Of a DNA stretch of 64,000 bases, positions 1 to 7,995 are shown piece by piece. The first letter of the stretch is position 1, and the number at the start of each line of letters is the position of its first letter. The notes under the pieces were generated by a model. It did no database searches and was not told where the DNA came from. It worked only from the letters and a program-made list of their open reading frames with translations. Where the stretch lies: positions 2,294,001-2,358,000 of the forward strand of contig JPOM01000001.1 of the NCBI GenBank assembly GCA_000733915.1, written 5' to 3'. The stretch comes from Caulobacteraceae bacterium PMMR1 (lineage in GTDB: Bacteria > Pseudomonadota > Alphaproteobacteria > Caulobacterales > Caulobacteraceae). A program made the position numbers and the translations under genes.

Positions 1-158
1 ACGCGGGCGCGTGCGTGCACCTGGAGACGCTCTACGGCGAAAACAGCCACCACATCGCGGAGAGCGGGTTCAAGGCCCTGGCGCGGGCCCTGCGCACCGC
101 GGTGGAGCTCGACCCCAAGACCGGGGGCCAGGCGCCCTCGACCAAGGGCGTGCTGTGA
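1..158 (+). CDS. hisB: Imidazoleglycerol-phosphate dehydratase, C-terminal end (partial)
   Basis: This is the last 51 codons or so of HisB, which dehydrates imidazole glycerol phosphate to imidazole acetol phosphate in histidine synthesis. The reading frame shows the family's C-terminal metal-binding segment [12 protein letters not shown] followed by FKALARALR and the typical ending PSTKGVL before TGA. The double histidine and the glutamate are the known Mn-binding residues of the second half-repeat. The 5' part lies outside the window. It is followed 22 bases later by hisH in the same direction, so it is part of a his operon. Identification is firm. Confidence 0.95.
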   Translation, partial: AGACVHLETLYGENSHHIAESGFKALARALRTAVELDPKTGGQAPSTKGVL

Positions 159-180
159 GCGGCGGCTGGAGCGGGGCGTC

Positions 181-822
181 GTGAACAGCGTCGCCCTGAT
201 CGACTACGGCTCGGGCAACGTCCGCTCGGTGGAGCAGGCGCTCTGGCAGGCGGCGCGGCGGGCGGGCAAGCGCCGCGACATCCGCCTGACCAACGACCCC
301 GACTTCATCGCCCGCGCGGGCGCCATCGTGCTGCCGGGCGTGGGCGCGTTCGCCGCCTGTATGGCCGCGCTTCAGGCTCGCGACGGCCTGATCCCGGCGC
401 TCGAGGCCGGCGTGAAGGCGGGGGCGGCCTTCCTGGGCATCTGCGTCGGCATGCAGCTGATGGCCGACCGGGGGCTGGAGTTCGGGGAGACGGCGGGCCT
501 CGGCTGGATCCCCGGCGCCGTGGAGGCGCTGAGGCCCGGCGACCCGCACTTGCGCGTGCCGCACATGGGCTGGAACGAGGTGCGGCCGAGCGTGGCGCAC
601 CCGGTGCTGCGCGACCTCGGCGAGGGGCGCGCCTTCTATTTCGCCAATTCCTTCACCCTGCGCCCGGCGGACCCGGCGACGGCGGTCGCCACCACCGAGC
701 ACGGCGAGCGCTTCGTCAGCATCGTGGGGCGCCACAACCTGCTCGGCGTGCAGTTCCACCCGGAGAAGAGCCAGGCGGCGGGCCTGGACCTGCTCGCCCG
801 CTTCCTGGAGTGGCGGCCCTAG
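181..822 (+). CDS. hisH: Imidazole glycerol phosphate synthase, glutamine amidotransferase subunit
   Basis: HisH (213 aa) hydrolyses glutamine and channels ammonia to HisF, making imidazole glycerol phosphate and AICAR. It is a class I glutamine amidotransferase: the nucleophile Cys88 lies in [10 protein letters not shown], and the His193/Glu195 pair lies in [10 protein letters not shown]. The N-terminus [17 protein letters not shown] is typical of the family. The start is GTG at 181; no ATG gives a sensible N-terminus. It sits between hisB and hisA, the usual order in alphaproteobacteria. A 104-base gap with several GC-rich self-complementary stretches separates it from hisA; I see no clear terminator there. 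Confidence 0.97.
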   Translation: MNSVALIDYGSGNVRSVEQALWQAARRAGKRRDIRLTNDPDFIARAGAIVLPGVGAFAACMAALQARDGLIPALEAGVKAGAAFLGICVGMQLMADRGLEFGETAGLGWIPGAVEALRPGDPHLRVPHMGWNEVRPSVAHPVLRDLGEGRAFYFANSFTLRPADPATAVATTEHGERFVSIVGRHNLLGVQFHPEKSQAAGLDLLARFLEWRP

Positions 823-926
823 CGCCCGCCCCGCGCCTTCGCCCGCCGGGGCCCGCGCCTGCGCGCGGGACGGCTCGGGTCCAGGCCCGCTTGATCCCGG
901 GCCCGGGTCTCGCCTAGGTGCGGCCC

Positions 927-1667
927 ATGATCCTTTACCCCGCCATCGACTTGAAGGACGGCCGCTGCGTGCGCCTGCTGCAGGGCGACCTCGCGCGCGT
1001 GACCGTCTTCAACGAGGACCCCGCCGACCAGGCCCGGCGCTTCTCCGCCCAGGGCTTCAGCTGGCTGCACGTGGTGGACCTCGACGGCGCGGTCGAGGGG
1101 CGGTCGGTGAACGCCGCGGCGGTCTCGGCCATCCTGAACGCGGTCTCGATCCCGGTGCAGCTCGGCGGCGGCATCCGTTCCGAGGCCGACGTGGCGCGCT
1201 GGATCGAGGCGGGCGTCAGTCGCGTGGTGCTGGGCACCGCGGCCGTGCGCGACCCCGCCCTGGTGCGCAAGGCCGCCGCCGACTACCCCGAGCAGGTGGC
1301 GGTGGCCATCGACGTGCGCGACGGCCGCGTCGCGGTGGACGGCTGGACGGGCGCGTCCGACGCCCGGCCGGCCGATCTCGCGCGCCGCTTCGAAGACGCC
1401 GGCGTCGCGGCCCTGATCGTCACCGACATCAGCCGCGACGGCGCCATGACCGGCGTCAATGTCGAGGGCGTGGGCGAGCTGGCCGACCAGATCGCCATTC
1501 CGGTGATCGCGTCGGGCGGGGTCGCGGGCGTGGGCGACATCGAGGCCCTGTGCGCCCGCCCGGGCCGGCCCATCGCAGGCGCGATCCTGGGCCGCGCCCT
1601 CTACACCGGGGCGATCGCGCCAGAGGCCGCGCTCGCCGCCGCCCGTCGCCCCCGGCGCGCCGCCTGA
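927..1667 (+). CDS. hisA: ProFAR isomerase (phosphoribosylformimino-AICAR-P isomerase)
   Basis: HisA (246 aa) is a (beta/alpha)8 barrel that opens the ribose ring of ProFAR to give PRFAR, the substrate of HisHF. The N-terminal catalytic Asp is in [12 protein letters not shown] and the second catalytic Asp is in [12 protein letters not shown]. Phosphate-binding glycines are in QLGGGIRS and ASGGVAG. A GTG at 918 would add three residues, but the ATG at 927 gives the canonical start directly before ILYPAIDL, so I chose it. The stop lies 11 bases before hisF. Confidence 0.97.
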   Translation: MILYPAIDLKDGRCVRLLQGDLARVTVFNEDPADQARRFSAQGFSWLHVVDLDGAVEGRSVNAAAVSAILNAVSIPVQLGGGIRSEADVARWIEAGVSRVVLGTAAVRDPALVRKAAADYPEQVAVAIDVRDGRVAVDGWTGASDARPADLARRFEDAGVAALIVTDISRDGAMTGVNVEGVGELADQIAIPVIASGGVAGVGDIEALCARPGRPIAGAILGRALYTGAIAPEAALAAARRPRRAA

Positions 1668-1678
1668 GCGGTCCCGGC

Positions 1679-2440
1679 ATGCTCTGCGTCCGCGTCATCC
1701 CCTGCCTGGACGTGAAGGACGGTCGCGTCGTGAAGGGCGTGCAGTTCCTCGACCTGCGCGACGCGGGCGATCCGGTCGAGCAGGCCCGCGCCTATGACCT
1801 CGCCGGCGCCGACGAGCTCATGTTCCTCGACATCACCGCCAGCCACGAAGGCCGCGGCGCCATGCTGGACGTGATCGCCCGCACGGCCGAGGTCTGCTTC
1901 ATGCCCCTGTCGGTGGGCGGGGGCGTGCGCAGCGTCGAAGACGTGCGCAGCCTGCTCAAGGCCGGCGCGGACAAGGCCTCGATCAACACCGCCGCGGTGG
2001 AGAACCCCGACCTGCTCAGCGCCGCCGCCGACCGGTTCGGTTCGCAGTGCGTGGTGGCCGCCATCGACGCGCGGCGGGTGGGCGAGGGCCGGTGGGAGGT
2101 CTTCACCTATGGCGGGCGGCGCGCGACGGGGCTGGACGCGGTAGAGTATGCGGTGACCGCCGTCGCCAAGGGCGCGGGCGAGATCCTGCTGACCTCTATG
2201 GACCGGGACGGGGCCAAGAGCGGCTATGACACGGCCCTGCTGCGCGCGGTCAGCCAGGCGGTGAGCGTGCCGGTGATCGCGTCGGGCGGCGCGGGGTCGG
2301 CCGGCGACCTCGTCTTAGCGATCGCCGAGGGGCGGGCGGACGCGGTGCTGGCGGCGTCCATCTTCCATTTCGGCGAGATCACCATCGCCGAGGCCAAGGC
2401 CGCCCTGGCCGAGGCCGGCCTTCCGGTGCGAAGGACCTGA
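1679..2440 (+). CDS. hisF: Imidazole glycerol phosphate synthase cyclase subunit
   Basis: HisF (253 aa) is the cyclase half of imidazole glycerol phosphate synthase and receives ammonia from HisH. The start at ATG 1679 gives [20 protein letters not shown], the family's invariant N-terminus with the first catalytic Asp. The second catalytic Asp is in [14 protein letters not shown]. The phosphate-binding glycines are in SVGGGVRS and ASGGAGS. The same frame is open upstream to 1550, but that stretch is antisense-like sequence inside hisA and is not part of the protein. One base separates the stop from the hisE start, which suggests translational coupling. Confidence 0.98.
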   Translation: MLCVRVIPCLDVKDGRVVKGVQFLDLRDAGDPVEQARAYDLAGADELMFLDITASHEGRGAMLDVIARTAEVCFMPLSVGGGVRSVEDVRSLLKAGADKASINTAAVENPDLLSAAADRFGSQCVVAAIDARRVGEGRWEVFTYGGRRATGLDAVEYAVTAVAKGAGEILLTSMDRDGAKSGYDTALLRAVSQAVSVPVIASGGAGSAGDLVLAIAEGRADAVLAASIFHFGEITIAEAKAALAEAGLPVRRT

Positions 2441-2441
2441 C

Positions 2442-2771
2442 ATGCAGCGCCTGGCCGACGCCCTCGCCCGACTGCAGGCGACCATCGCCGCCCGCCGCGG
2501 GGCCGATCCCGCCAGCTCCTACACCGCCCAGCTGCTGGCCGCGGGTCCCGCCCGCGCCGCCAAGAAGTTCGGCGAGGAGGCGGTGGAGACGGTGATCGCC
2601 GCCCTGGAGCGCGACCCCGACACGCTGGCGGCGGAGAGCGCGGACCTGCTCTACCACTGGCTGGTGCTGCTGGCCGCGGCGGGGGTGGATACGGACGCCG
2701 TCGCCGACCAGCTCCTGGCGCGCGAGGGGCGCTCGGGTCTGGACGAGAAGGCCGCGCGGGCGCGGTCTTAG
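2442..2771 (+). CDS. hisE: Phosphoribosyl-ATP diphosphatase
   Basis: HisE (109 aa) hydrolyses phosphoribosyl-ATP to phosphoribosyl-AMP, the second step of histidine synthesis. It is an all-alpha NTP pyrophosphatase. The metal-binding motif is visible as KKFGEEAVETVIAA followed by ESADLLYHWLVLLAA, which supplies the EExxE...ExxD acidic residues. It begins one base after the hisF stop and is the last his gene in the cluster. HisI (cyclohydrolase) is not fused to it and is not in this window, as in other alphaproteobacteria where hisI and hisE are separate. Confidence 0.96.
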   Translation: MQRLADALARLQATIAARRGADPASSYTAQLLAAGPARAAKKFGEEAVETVIAALERDPDTLAAESADLLYHWLVLLAAAGVDTDAVADQLLAREGRSGLDEKAARARS

Positions 2772-2881
2772 GCCCGTGCCGCCGGCCGCAGGGAGGGGGC
2801 GCGGAAAGCCCGCCGCGGCCCCTTGACGGACGCAGGCGTCGGCGGCGCAAGCTTGCGCGCCGCTTCTGACAGGACCCCGCC

Positions 2882-3886
2882 ATGCCCTTTCGCACGCCGC
2901 TCTGCGACCTCCTCCAGATCGAGCATCCCGTCCTCCTGGCCGGCATGGGCGGGGTCGCCTATGCGGAGCTGGCGGCGGCGGTGTCCAACGCGGGCGGCTA
3001 TGGCGTGCTCGGCATGGCGGGCACGGGGCCGGACTTCATCCGCGACCAGATGAAGGAGGTTCGCCGGCGGACCGACCGGCCCTTCGGCGTCGACCTGCTC
3101 GCCGCCACGCCCGAGGCCCTGACCGCCAGCGTGGACGTGATCATCGCGGGGGGCGCCTCGGCATTCATCGCGGGCCTGGGCGTGCCGACCCCGATCCTGG
3201 AAAGGCTGCACGCCGCGGGGCTGAAGGTCATGGTGGTCTGCGGGGCGGTGAAGCACGCGGTGAAGGCCGAGGCCGCCGGCTGCGACGCGGTGATCTGCCA
3301 GGGCGGCGAGGGCGGGGGGCACACGGGCCTGGTCGGCACCCTGCCGCTGGTGGCTCAGGCGGTGGAGGCGGTGCGCATCCCCGTGGCGGCGGCGGGCGGC
3401 CTCTACGACGGGCGGGGCCTTGCGGCGGCGCTGGCGCTGGGCGCCCAGGCGGTCTGGATGGGCACGCGCTTTATCGCCTCGCAGGAGGCCCACGCGGGCG
3501 CGCTCTACCGCGAGGCCGTTCTGGCCGCCGCGGACGAGGACACGGTGCGCACCCGCTGCTACTCCGGCAAGCCCATGCGGGTGAAGAAGAACGCCTATGT
3601 GGAGGACTGGGAGGCGCGGAGCGGCGACATCCAGCCCTTCCCCATGCAGGCGATGATCAGCCTCCGCAACGGCGTCATGGGCGGCATCGGCGGCCAGACC
3701 GAGGGGCTCGACCCCGACCGGTCGTGCTTCGCCATGGGCCAGTCGGCGGGGGGCGTGCGCGAGGTCCTGCCCGCGGGCGAGATCGTGCGCAGGATCGTGG
3801 CCGAGGCGGAGGCGGCGCTGGACCGCGCCCAGGCCGCGCGGACGGCGGCGTGCACGCCGGGGCGCGCCCATGCCGCCGCCGAATAG
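2882..3886 (+). CDS. Nitronate monooxygenase family protein (FMN-dependent)
   Basis: A 334-aa TIM-barrel flavoprotein of the 2-nitropropane dioxygenase / nitronate monooxygenase family, which oxidises alkyl nitronates; some relatives are enoyl-ACP reductases. The N-terminus LLQIEHPVLLAGMGGVAYAE is typical. The candidate catalytic His147 lies in QGGEGGGHTGL. FMN phosphate-binding glycines are in AAGGLYDGRGLAAALALGAQ, and MGTRFIASQEA closes the barrel. The true substrate cannot be told from sequence. It starts 110 bases after hisE. Its last 17 bases overlap the start of the next gene, so the two are probably cotranscribed. Confidence 0.9.
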   Translation: MPFRTPLCDLLQIEHPVLLAGMGGVAYAELAAAVSNAGGYGVLGMAGTGPDFIRDQMKEVRRRTDRPFGVDLLAATPEALTASVDVIIAGGASAFIAGLGVPTPILERLHAAGLKVMVVCGAVKHAVKAEAAGCDAVICQGGEGGGHTGLVGTLPLVAQAVEAVRIPVAAAGGLYDGRGLAAALALGAQAVWMGTRFIASQEAHAGALYREAVLAAADEDTVRTRCYSGKPMRVKKNAYVEDWEARSGDIQPFPMQAMISLRNGVMGGIGGQTEGLDPDRSCFAMGQSAGGVREVLPAGEIVRRIVAEAEAALDRAQAARTAACTPGRAHAAAE

Positions 3887-4274
3887 GCGCGCGCTCGCGA
3901 TCGCGGCGGGCCTCGCCCTCGCCCCCGCCCTCTTCGGCCTCGCCGCACGCGCCGAGCCTGCGCCCCGTTCGCCCCTCGAGCGCCAGCGCCTGATCGACCT
4001 CGCCTACGACCTCGGACAGGCGCACGCGCTGCACCGCCTCTGCGCGGGGCCCCAGGACGACCTCTGGCGCGGGCGCATGGGCGAGCTGCTCAGGCTCGAG
4101 CGGCCCGACCCAGACCTGCACCGCAGGCTCGCCGACAGCTTCAACGCCGGCTTCCAGGCCGCAGGCCTCGTGGACCGGACCTGTTCGGCGGCCTCCCAGG
4201 CCAGATTGCGCGCCCTTTCGGCGAAGGCCGCGCCGCTCGCTCGCCAGCTCGGCGAGCTTAACCATAAAGGGTGA
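3870..4274 (+). CDS. TIGR02301-family secreted protein (DUF2385-like)
   Basis: A 134-aa protein with an N-terminal signal peptide (hydrophobic stretch about residues 8-26 ending ARA). The mature part resembles the alphaproteobacterial TIGR02301 family: a helical domain with LAYDLGQAHALHRLC, then WRGRMGELLRLE, then SFNAGFQAAG, and paired cysteines near residues 50 and 103 that could form a disulfide. The function of this family is unknown and it is expected in the periplasm. The start ATG overlaps the 3' end of the nitronate monooxygenase gene by 17 bases. Family assignment is by remembered motif pattern, hence not certain. Confidence 0.75.
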   Translation: MPPPNRRALAIAAGLALAPALFGLAARAEPAPRSPLERQRLIDLAYDLGQAHALHRLCAGPQDDLWRGRMGELLRLERPDPDLHRRLADSFNAGFQAAGLVDRTCSAASQARLRALSAKAAPLARQLGELNHKG

Positions 4275-4359
4275 CGTTCCGCCGCAAATGTAAGTTGCTT
4301 CTCACCTTTCTCGTGTCACAAACTGCGGCTAAACCATGGCGGAGAGGTCCGGGCTAGGT

Positions 4360-4953
4360 ATGCAAGCGCTCCTGACACTTTACCATACGAGCCCGTTCTG
4401 GGTCTGGTTCGCGATCGCGGCCATAACCTTCTCGGTGGAGCTTGTCGCGGCGCAGGGCGTGCTGGTGCTGCCCACCTTCGCGGCGGCGCTGGTCGGGGCG
4501 TTGCTGCTCATGGGCGTGTCTCTGGGCGCCGAGGTCGAGGGCGGCGTCTATTTCGGCGCCTTCGTGCTCAGCGTCATCGGCCGGGTCCTGCTGACCCGCC
4601 GAACGGTGCGGGCTGAGGCCAAGGCGCGCCGCGCCGCGTTCGCCGCCGGCCCTGCGCCGTCCATCGAGGCCATGACGCCCAGCGCACCCATCCCGACGAC
4701 CTCCAAGAAGGTTCGGCGCAGGACGGCGGCGGAGCCGCCCGTCTCCGACGAGCGCCGCACCGAGCGCCTGATCGGCCGGATCGCCCGCACCACCGGCGAC
4801 TTCGCCAACGGGGTCGGCCGCGTCTGGATCGACGGGGCCGAGTGGGGCGCAGAGCTCGCCAACGGCGGCGACGAGCTGCCCTCCGACTCCCCGGTGCGCG
4901 TCCAGCGGATCATCGGCGGCATCCGCCTGCAGGTCTGCCGGCTCGACGTGTGA
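4360..4953 (+). CDS. NfeD-like membrane protein
   Basis: A 197-aa inner-membrane protein. Two hydrophobic segments lie near the N-terminus (FWVWFAIAAITFSVELVAA and the Leu/Ala/Val stretch after VLPTFAA). A basic Pro/Thr-rich linker follows, then a C-terminal NfeD-type OB fold (LIGRIARTTGDFANGVGRV ... WGAEL ... VRVQRIIGGIRLQV). NfeD proteins usually partner SPFH/stomatin proteins in membrane microdomains; no SPFH gene is adjacent here. The frame is open from ATG 4336, but I prefer ATG 4360 because GGAGAGG lies 12 bases upstream of it. Function beyond the fold is not determined. Confidence 0.75.
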   Translation: MQALLTLYHTSPFWVWFAIAAITFSVELVAAQGVLVLPTFAAALVGALLLMGVSLGAEVEGGVYFGAFVLSVIGRVLLTRRTVRAEAKARRAAFAAGPAPSIEAMTPSAPIPTTSKKVRRRTAAEPPVSDERRTERLIGRIARTTGDFANGVGRVWIDGAEWGAELANGGDELPSDSPVRVQRIIGGIRLQVCRLDV

Positions 4954-5074
4954 CGGAGCAGGCGCCTCGTCAGCGGGGGTTTCTGCGGCCCTTGACCGCA
5001 ACAGAGGTGGTTACCATTTGCGGGCGCTGAGGGCGGCTCCACCGCCCGACCTGCAACAGGGAAGCGAGACCCGC

Positions 5075-5773
5075 ATGATCGAACGACGCCCCTTCGACAG
5101 CCTGGGCGGCGCGGACCACGGCTGGCTCAAGGCCAAGCACCACTTCAGCTTCGCCGACTACTACGACCCCGCCCGCATGGGCTGGGGCGCGCTCAGGGTC
5201 TGGAACGACGACGAGATCGCGCCCAGGAGCGGCTTTCCGCCCCACCCGCACCGGGACATGGAGATCATCACCTACGTCCGCGAGGGCGCGATCACCCACC
5301 AGGACAGCCTCGGTAACACGGGCCGGACAGGCGCGGGTGACGTGCAGGTGATGAGCGCGGGCTCGGGCGTGCGCCACGCGGAGTACAACCTCGAAGACGG
5401 TCCCACCCGGATCTTCCAGATCTGGATCCTGCCGCGCGAGGCGGGCGGACCGCCGTCCTGGGGCGCCAAGCCGTTCCCCAAGGACGACCGGTCGGGCCGG
5501 TTCGTGGTGCTGGCCTCGGGGCTGCCCGGCGATGCGGAGGCTCTGCCGATCCGCACCGACGCCCGCGTGCTGGGCGCGACGCTGAAGGCGGGCGAGCGCG
5601 CGACCTACCCGGCCGATCCGGCGCGGCATCTCTATCTCGCCTCCAGCAAGGGGCGGGTGAGGGTGAACGGGGTCGAGCTCCTGTCCCGCGACGGCGCGGC
5701 GATCACCGGCGAGGCGGAGCTCGCCGTGGAGGCGTTAGAGGACGCCGAGCTCGTCCTGGTCGATGCGGCCTGA
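5075..5773 (+). CDS. Pirin family protein (bicupin)
   Basis: A 232-aa two-cupin protein of the pirin/YhaK family. The N-terminal cupin carries the metal ligands His-x-His in FPPHPHRDMEIITYVREG, with the downstream His/Glu in GSGVRHAEYN. The motif LGNTGRTGAGDVQVMSAGSG is a pirin hallmark. Pirins bind Fe or Ni; some have quercetinase activity and others act as redox-sensing cofactors, and sequence alone does not decide. I chose ATG 5075, with AGGGA about 12 bases upstream, because it gives the standard MIERRPF start; upstream in-frame codons add non-homologous sequence. It is a single gene between NfeD and a small lipoprotein. Confidence 0.92.
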   Translation: MIERRPFDSLGGADHGWLKAKHHFSFADYYDPARMGWGALRVWNDDEIAPRSGFPPHPHRDMEIITYVREGAITHQDSLGNTGRTGAGDVQVMSAGSGVRHAEYNLEDGPTRIFQIWILPREAGGPPSWGAKPFPKDDRSGRFVVLASGLPGDAEALPIRTDARVLGATLKAGERATYPADPARHLYLASSKGRVRVNGVELLSRDGAAITGEAELAVEALEDAELVLVDAA

Positions 5774-5836
5774 CGCCCTCTGGGGCAGCGCGCCGGCGAC
5801 CCCTAAGGTGATCCGGCCTTCCCCCGGAGCTCTCCC

Positions 5837-6025
5837 ATGCGCCGCCTGACCCCCGTCCTCGCCGCAAGCCTCATCCTGACCGGCTGCGCCGCGGTCAAGG
5901 TCGCCGACACCGCCGTGGGCGTCGGCGCCACCGCGGTCGGCGCCGGCGCCAAGGTGATCGGGGCGGGCGTGGGCGCGGCCGCGGACGGCGCCTCCGCCGC
6001 CGGGCGGGTCGTGACCGGCCGCTAG
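5837..6025 (+). CDS. Small Gly/Ala-rich lipoprotein
   Basis: A 62-aa predicted lipoprotein. The N-terminus MRRLTPVLAASLILTGC is a lipoprotein signal peptide with lipobox LTGC, so Cys17 should be the acylated residue. The mature part is almost only Ala, Gly, Val, Asp and Thr with repeating VGxGA patterns, a low-complexity segment that may pack against the membrane. I do not recognise a named family. It has its own start with a GGAG-containing leader (CCCCCGGAGC) and stands alone before the leuA leader region. Confidence 0.7.
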   Translation: MRRLTPVLAASLILTGCAAVKVADTAVGVGATAVGAGAKVIGAGVGAAADGASAAGRVVTGR

Positions 6026-6138
6026 GCGATCGCCTTCCCCCAGTCTGCGCCAAATTAGGTGAGAGCGTGCGCGGAGACGCATTCCAGCGCAACAACCTGC
6101 CCCGCTCCAGAAATGCAGAGCCGCTCCGCGCAAAAATC

Positions 6139-6167
6139 TTGCGTCGGGGCTCGCCTTCCGCCATAGT
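6139..6167 (+). promoter_or_regulatory. Candidate promoter of the leuA leader
   Basis: A possible housekeeping promoter. TTGCGT (6139-6144) and CATAGT (6162-6167) are separated by exactly 17 bases. Matches to TTGACA/TATAAT are partial (four of six each). A transcript starting 6-7 bases after the -10 would begin at or next to the GTG at 6174, making the leader ORF essentially leaderless, a mode common in Caulobacter. This is inference; no start-site data are available. Confidence 0.4.
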
Positions 6168-6173
6168 GAGCTC

Positions 6174-6287
6174 GTGACCTTCGCCCTTACCCTGACTGCA
6201 GCCTTGTTACTGGCCGGCGCCCCCCGCCTGCCCTGGGCGAAGGTCGCCCTGGCTTCCGCGGCGCGACTTCGCCGCCCCTGGGCGTAG
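6174..6287 (+). CDS. Putative Leu-rich leader peptide upstream of leuA
   Basis: A 37-codon ORF (GTG start, TAG stop at 6285) in the 353-base gap before leuA. Eight of its 37 codons are leucine. The run at 6204-6212 is TTG-TTA-CTG, three consecutive Leu codons including TTA, which is very rare in such GC-rich genomes. It begins where a transcript from the candidate promoter would begin, and its end overlaps the 5' arm of a strong RNA stem (6275-6326). This is the layout expected of a leucine-sensing attenuation peptide. No homologue could be checked; a chance ORF is possible. Confidence 0.45.
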   Translation: MTFALTLTAALLLAGAPRLPWAKVALASAARLRRPWA

Positions 6288-6326
6288 GGCCGGGCCGCGT
6301 TCGCGCGGAGGGCCGGCGCCCAGGGG
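6231..6326 (+). promoter_or_regulatory. Candidate leuA attenuator: competing RNA stems
   Basis: CCCCTGGGCG at 6275-6284 is perfectly complementary to CGCCCAGGGG at 6317-6326, a 10-bp stem. Inside it GGCC at 6288-6291 can pair with GGCC at 6311-6314. CCGCG at 6295-6299 pairs with CGCGG at 6304-6308 around a TTCG tetraloop. A second copy, CCCTGGGCG at 6231-6239, can pair with the same 3' arm (9 bp), so the two folds are mutually exclusive. Both alternative 5' arms lie inside the Leu-rich leader ORF. There is no T-run after 6326, so any control may act by Rho or at leuA translation rather than by an intrinsic terminator. Confidence 0.45.
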
Positions 6327-6378
6327 ACGCGCCTCGCCCTTCGCCCCTTGCGCCCGCAACCGAGCCCTCCGACCCGCC

Positions 6379-7953
6379 ATGTCCGTCAATCACCCGAGCT
6401 TCGGCCGCCTCGATCCCGGCCGCGTCATCGTCTTCGACACCACCCTGCGCGACGGGGAGCAGTCGCCGGGCTTCTCCATGAGCCTGCCGGAAAAGCTCCG
6501 CATGGCCGAGGCGCTGGCGAGGCTCGGCGTGGACGTGATCGAGGCCGGGTTCGCCATCGCCTCCAACGACGACTTCGCCGCCGTGCGCGCCATCGCCGAG
6601 GCGGTGCGCGGGCCGGTGGTGGCGAGTCTGGCCCGCTGCGCCGAGCGCGACATCCTGCGCGCCGCCGAGGCGCTCCGCCCCGCCGCCCGGCCGCGCCTGC
6701 ACCTCGTGATCGCCACCAGCGCGCTCCACATGCGCCACAAGCTCCAGATGGAGCCCGAGGCGGTGCTGGATCGCATCAGCGAGAGCGTGGCCCTGGCGCG
6801 CCGCCACACTGAGGACGTGGAGTGGTCGGCGGAGGACGCCTCGCGCTCGGACCCGGACTTCCTCTGCCGGGCGGTGGAGCGGGCGATCGCGGCCGGCGCG
6901 ACCACCATCAACCTTCCCGACACGGTCGGCTACGCCATGCCTGAGGACATCGCGCGTATGGTGCAGGACGTGCGCGCCCGGGCGAAGGGCGCCGACGGGG
7001 TGATCCTGTCGGCCCACTGCCACAACGACCTCGGGCTGGCGGTGGCCAACACCTTGGCCGCCGTCCGCGCCGGCGTCCGCCAGATCGAGGTCGCGGTCAA
7101 CGGCATCGGCGAGCGGGCGGGCAATACGGCGCTGGAGGAGGCGGTGATGGCCATGCGCACCCGCCCGGACCTCTATCCCTTCGCCACCGGGATCGACACC
7201 CCGGCCCTGCTGAAGACCTCGCGCCTGTTGGCCGCCACCACCGGCTTCGAGGTGCAGCCCAACAAGGCGATCGTGGGCCGCAACGCCTTCGCCCACGAGA
7301 GCGGCATCCACCAGGACGGGGTGCTGAAGAACGCCGCCACCTATGAGATCATGACGCCCGCCAGCGTCGGCTGGTCCCGCTCCAACCTGGTGCTGGGAAA
7401 GCACTCCGGCCGGGCGGCGCTGCGCGCCAAGCTGGCCGAGCTCGGCTTCGGCGACATCGGCGAGAACCGGCTCAACATCATCTTCGGCCAGTTCAAGGAC
7501 CTGGCCGACCGTAAGAAGGCTGTCTACGAGGAGGATATCGTGGCCCTGGTCGACGAAACCGCGGTGCGCGAGCACGCCCGCATCCGCCTGCATGCCCTGG
7601 ACGTCTGGGGCGGCACCCGGGGCCGCGCCCGCGCGGACCTCGAGCTCGAGGTCGACGGCGAGGTGCGCCGCGCCGACGCGGTGGGCGATGGGCCGGTGGA
7701 CGCGGCCTTCAACGCCATCCGAACGATCTTTCCGCACGACGCGACGCTGGTGCTGTTCCAGGTCGGCGCGATCACCGAGGGCGCCGACGCCCAGGCGCGC
7801 ACCACCGTGCGGCTGGAGGAGGACGGCCGCCTCGCCGACGGCCAGGGCAGCGACACCGACACGGTGGTCTCGGCGACCCGGGCCTATGTGCATGCGCTGA
7901 ACAAGCTGATCGTCAAGCGCGGTCGCGCCTCGCCCGAGGCGATGTCGGCCTGA
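6379..7953 (+). CDS. leuA: 2-Isopropylmalate synthase
   Basis: LeuA (524 aa) condenses acetyl-CoA with 2-oxoisovalerate, the committed step of leucine synthesis. The DRE-TIM catalytic domain shows VIFDTTLRDGEQSPGFSM near the N-terminus, the metal-binding SAHCHNDLGLAVANTLAA in the middle, NGIGERAGNTALEE, and HESGIHQDG. The C-terminal part carries the LeuA dimer domain that binds leucine for feedback inhibition. The length is normal for the long bacterial form. The Shine-Dalgarno is weak, which fits a gene controlled through its leader. leuC starts 43 bases downstream. Confidence 0.97.
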   Translation: MSVNHPSFGRLDPGRVIVFDTTLRDGEQSPGFSMSLPEKLRMAEALARLGVDVIEAGFAIASNDDFAAVRAIAEAVRGPVVASLARCAERDILRAAEALRPAARPRLHLVIATSALHMRHKLQMEPEAVLDRISESVALARRHTEDVEWSAEDASRSDPDFLCRAVERAIAAGATTINLPDTVGYAMPEDIARMVQDVRARAKGADGVILSAHCHNDLGLAVANTLAAVRAGVRQIEVAVNGIGERAGNTALEEAVMAMRTRPDLYPFATGIDTPALLKTSRLLAATTGFEVQPNKAIVGRNAFAHESGIHQDGVLKNAATYEIMTPASVGWSRSNLVLGKHSGRAALRAKLAELGFGDIGENRLNIIFGQFKDLADRKKAVYEEDIVALVDETAVREHARIRLHALDVWGGTRGRARADLELEVDGEVRRADAVGDGPVDAAFNAIRTIFPHDATLVLFQVGAITEGADAQARTTVRLEEDGRLADGQGSDTDTVVSATRAYVHALNKLIVKRGRASPEAMSA

Positions 7954-7995
7954 GCCTCAGCGCGCCCCTTCCGGGGAAAGGACCAGGGTCGGAAC

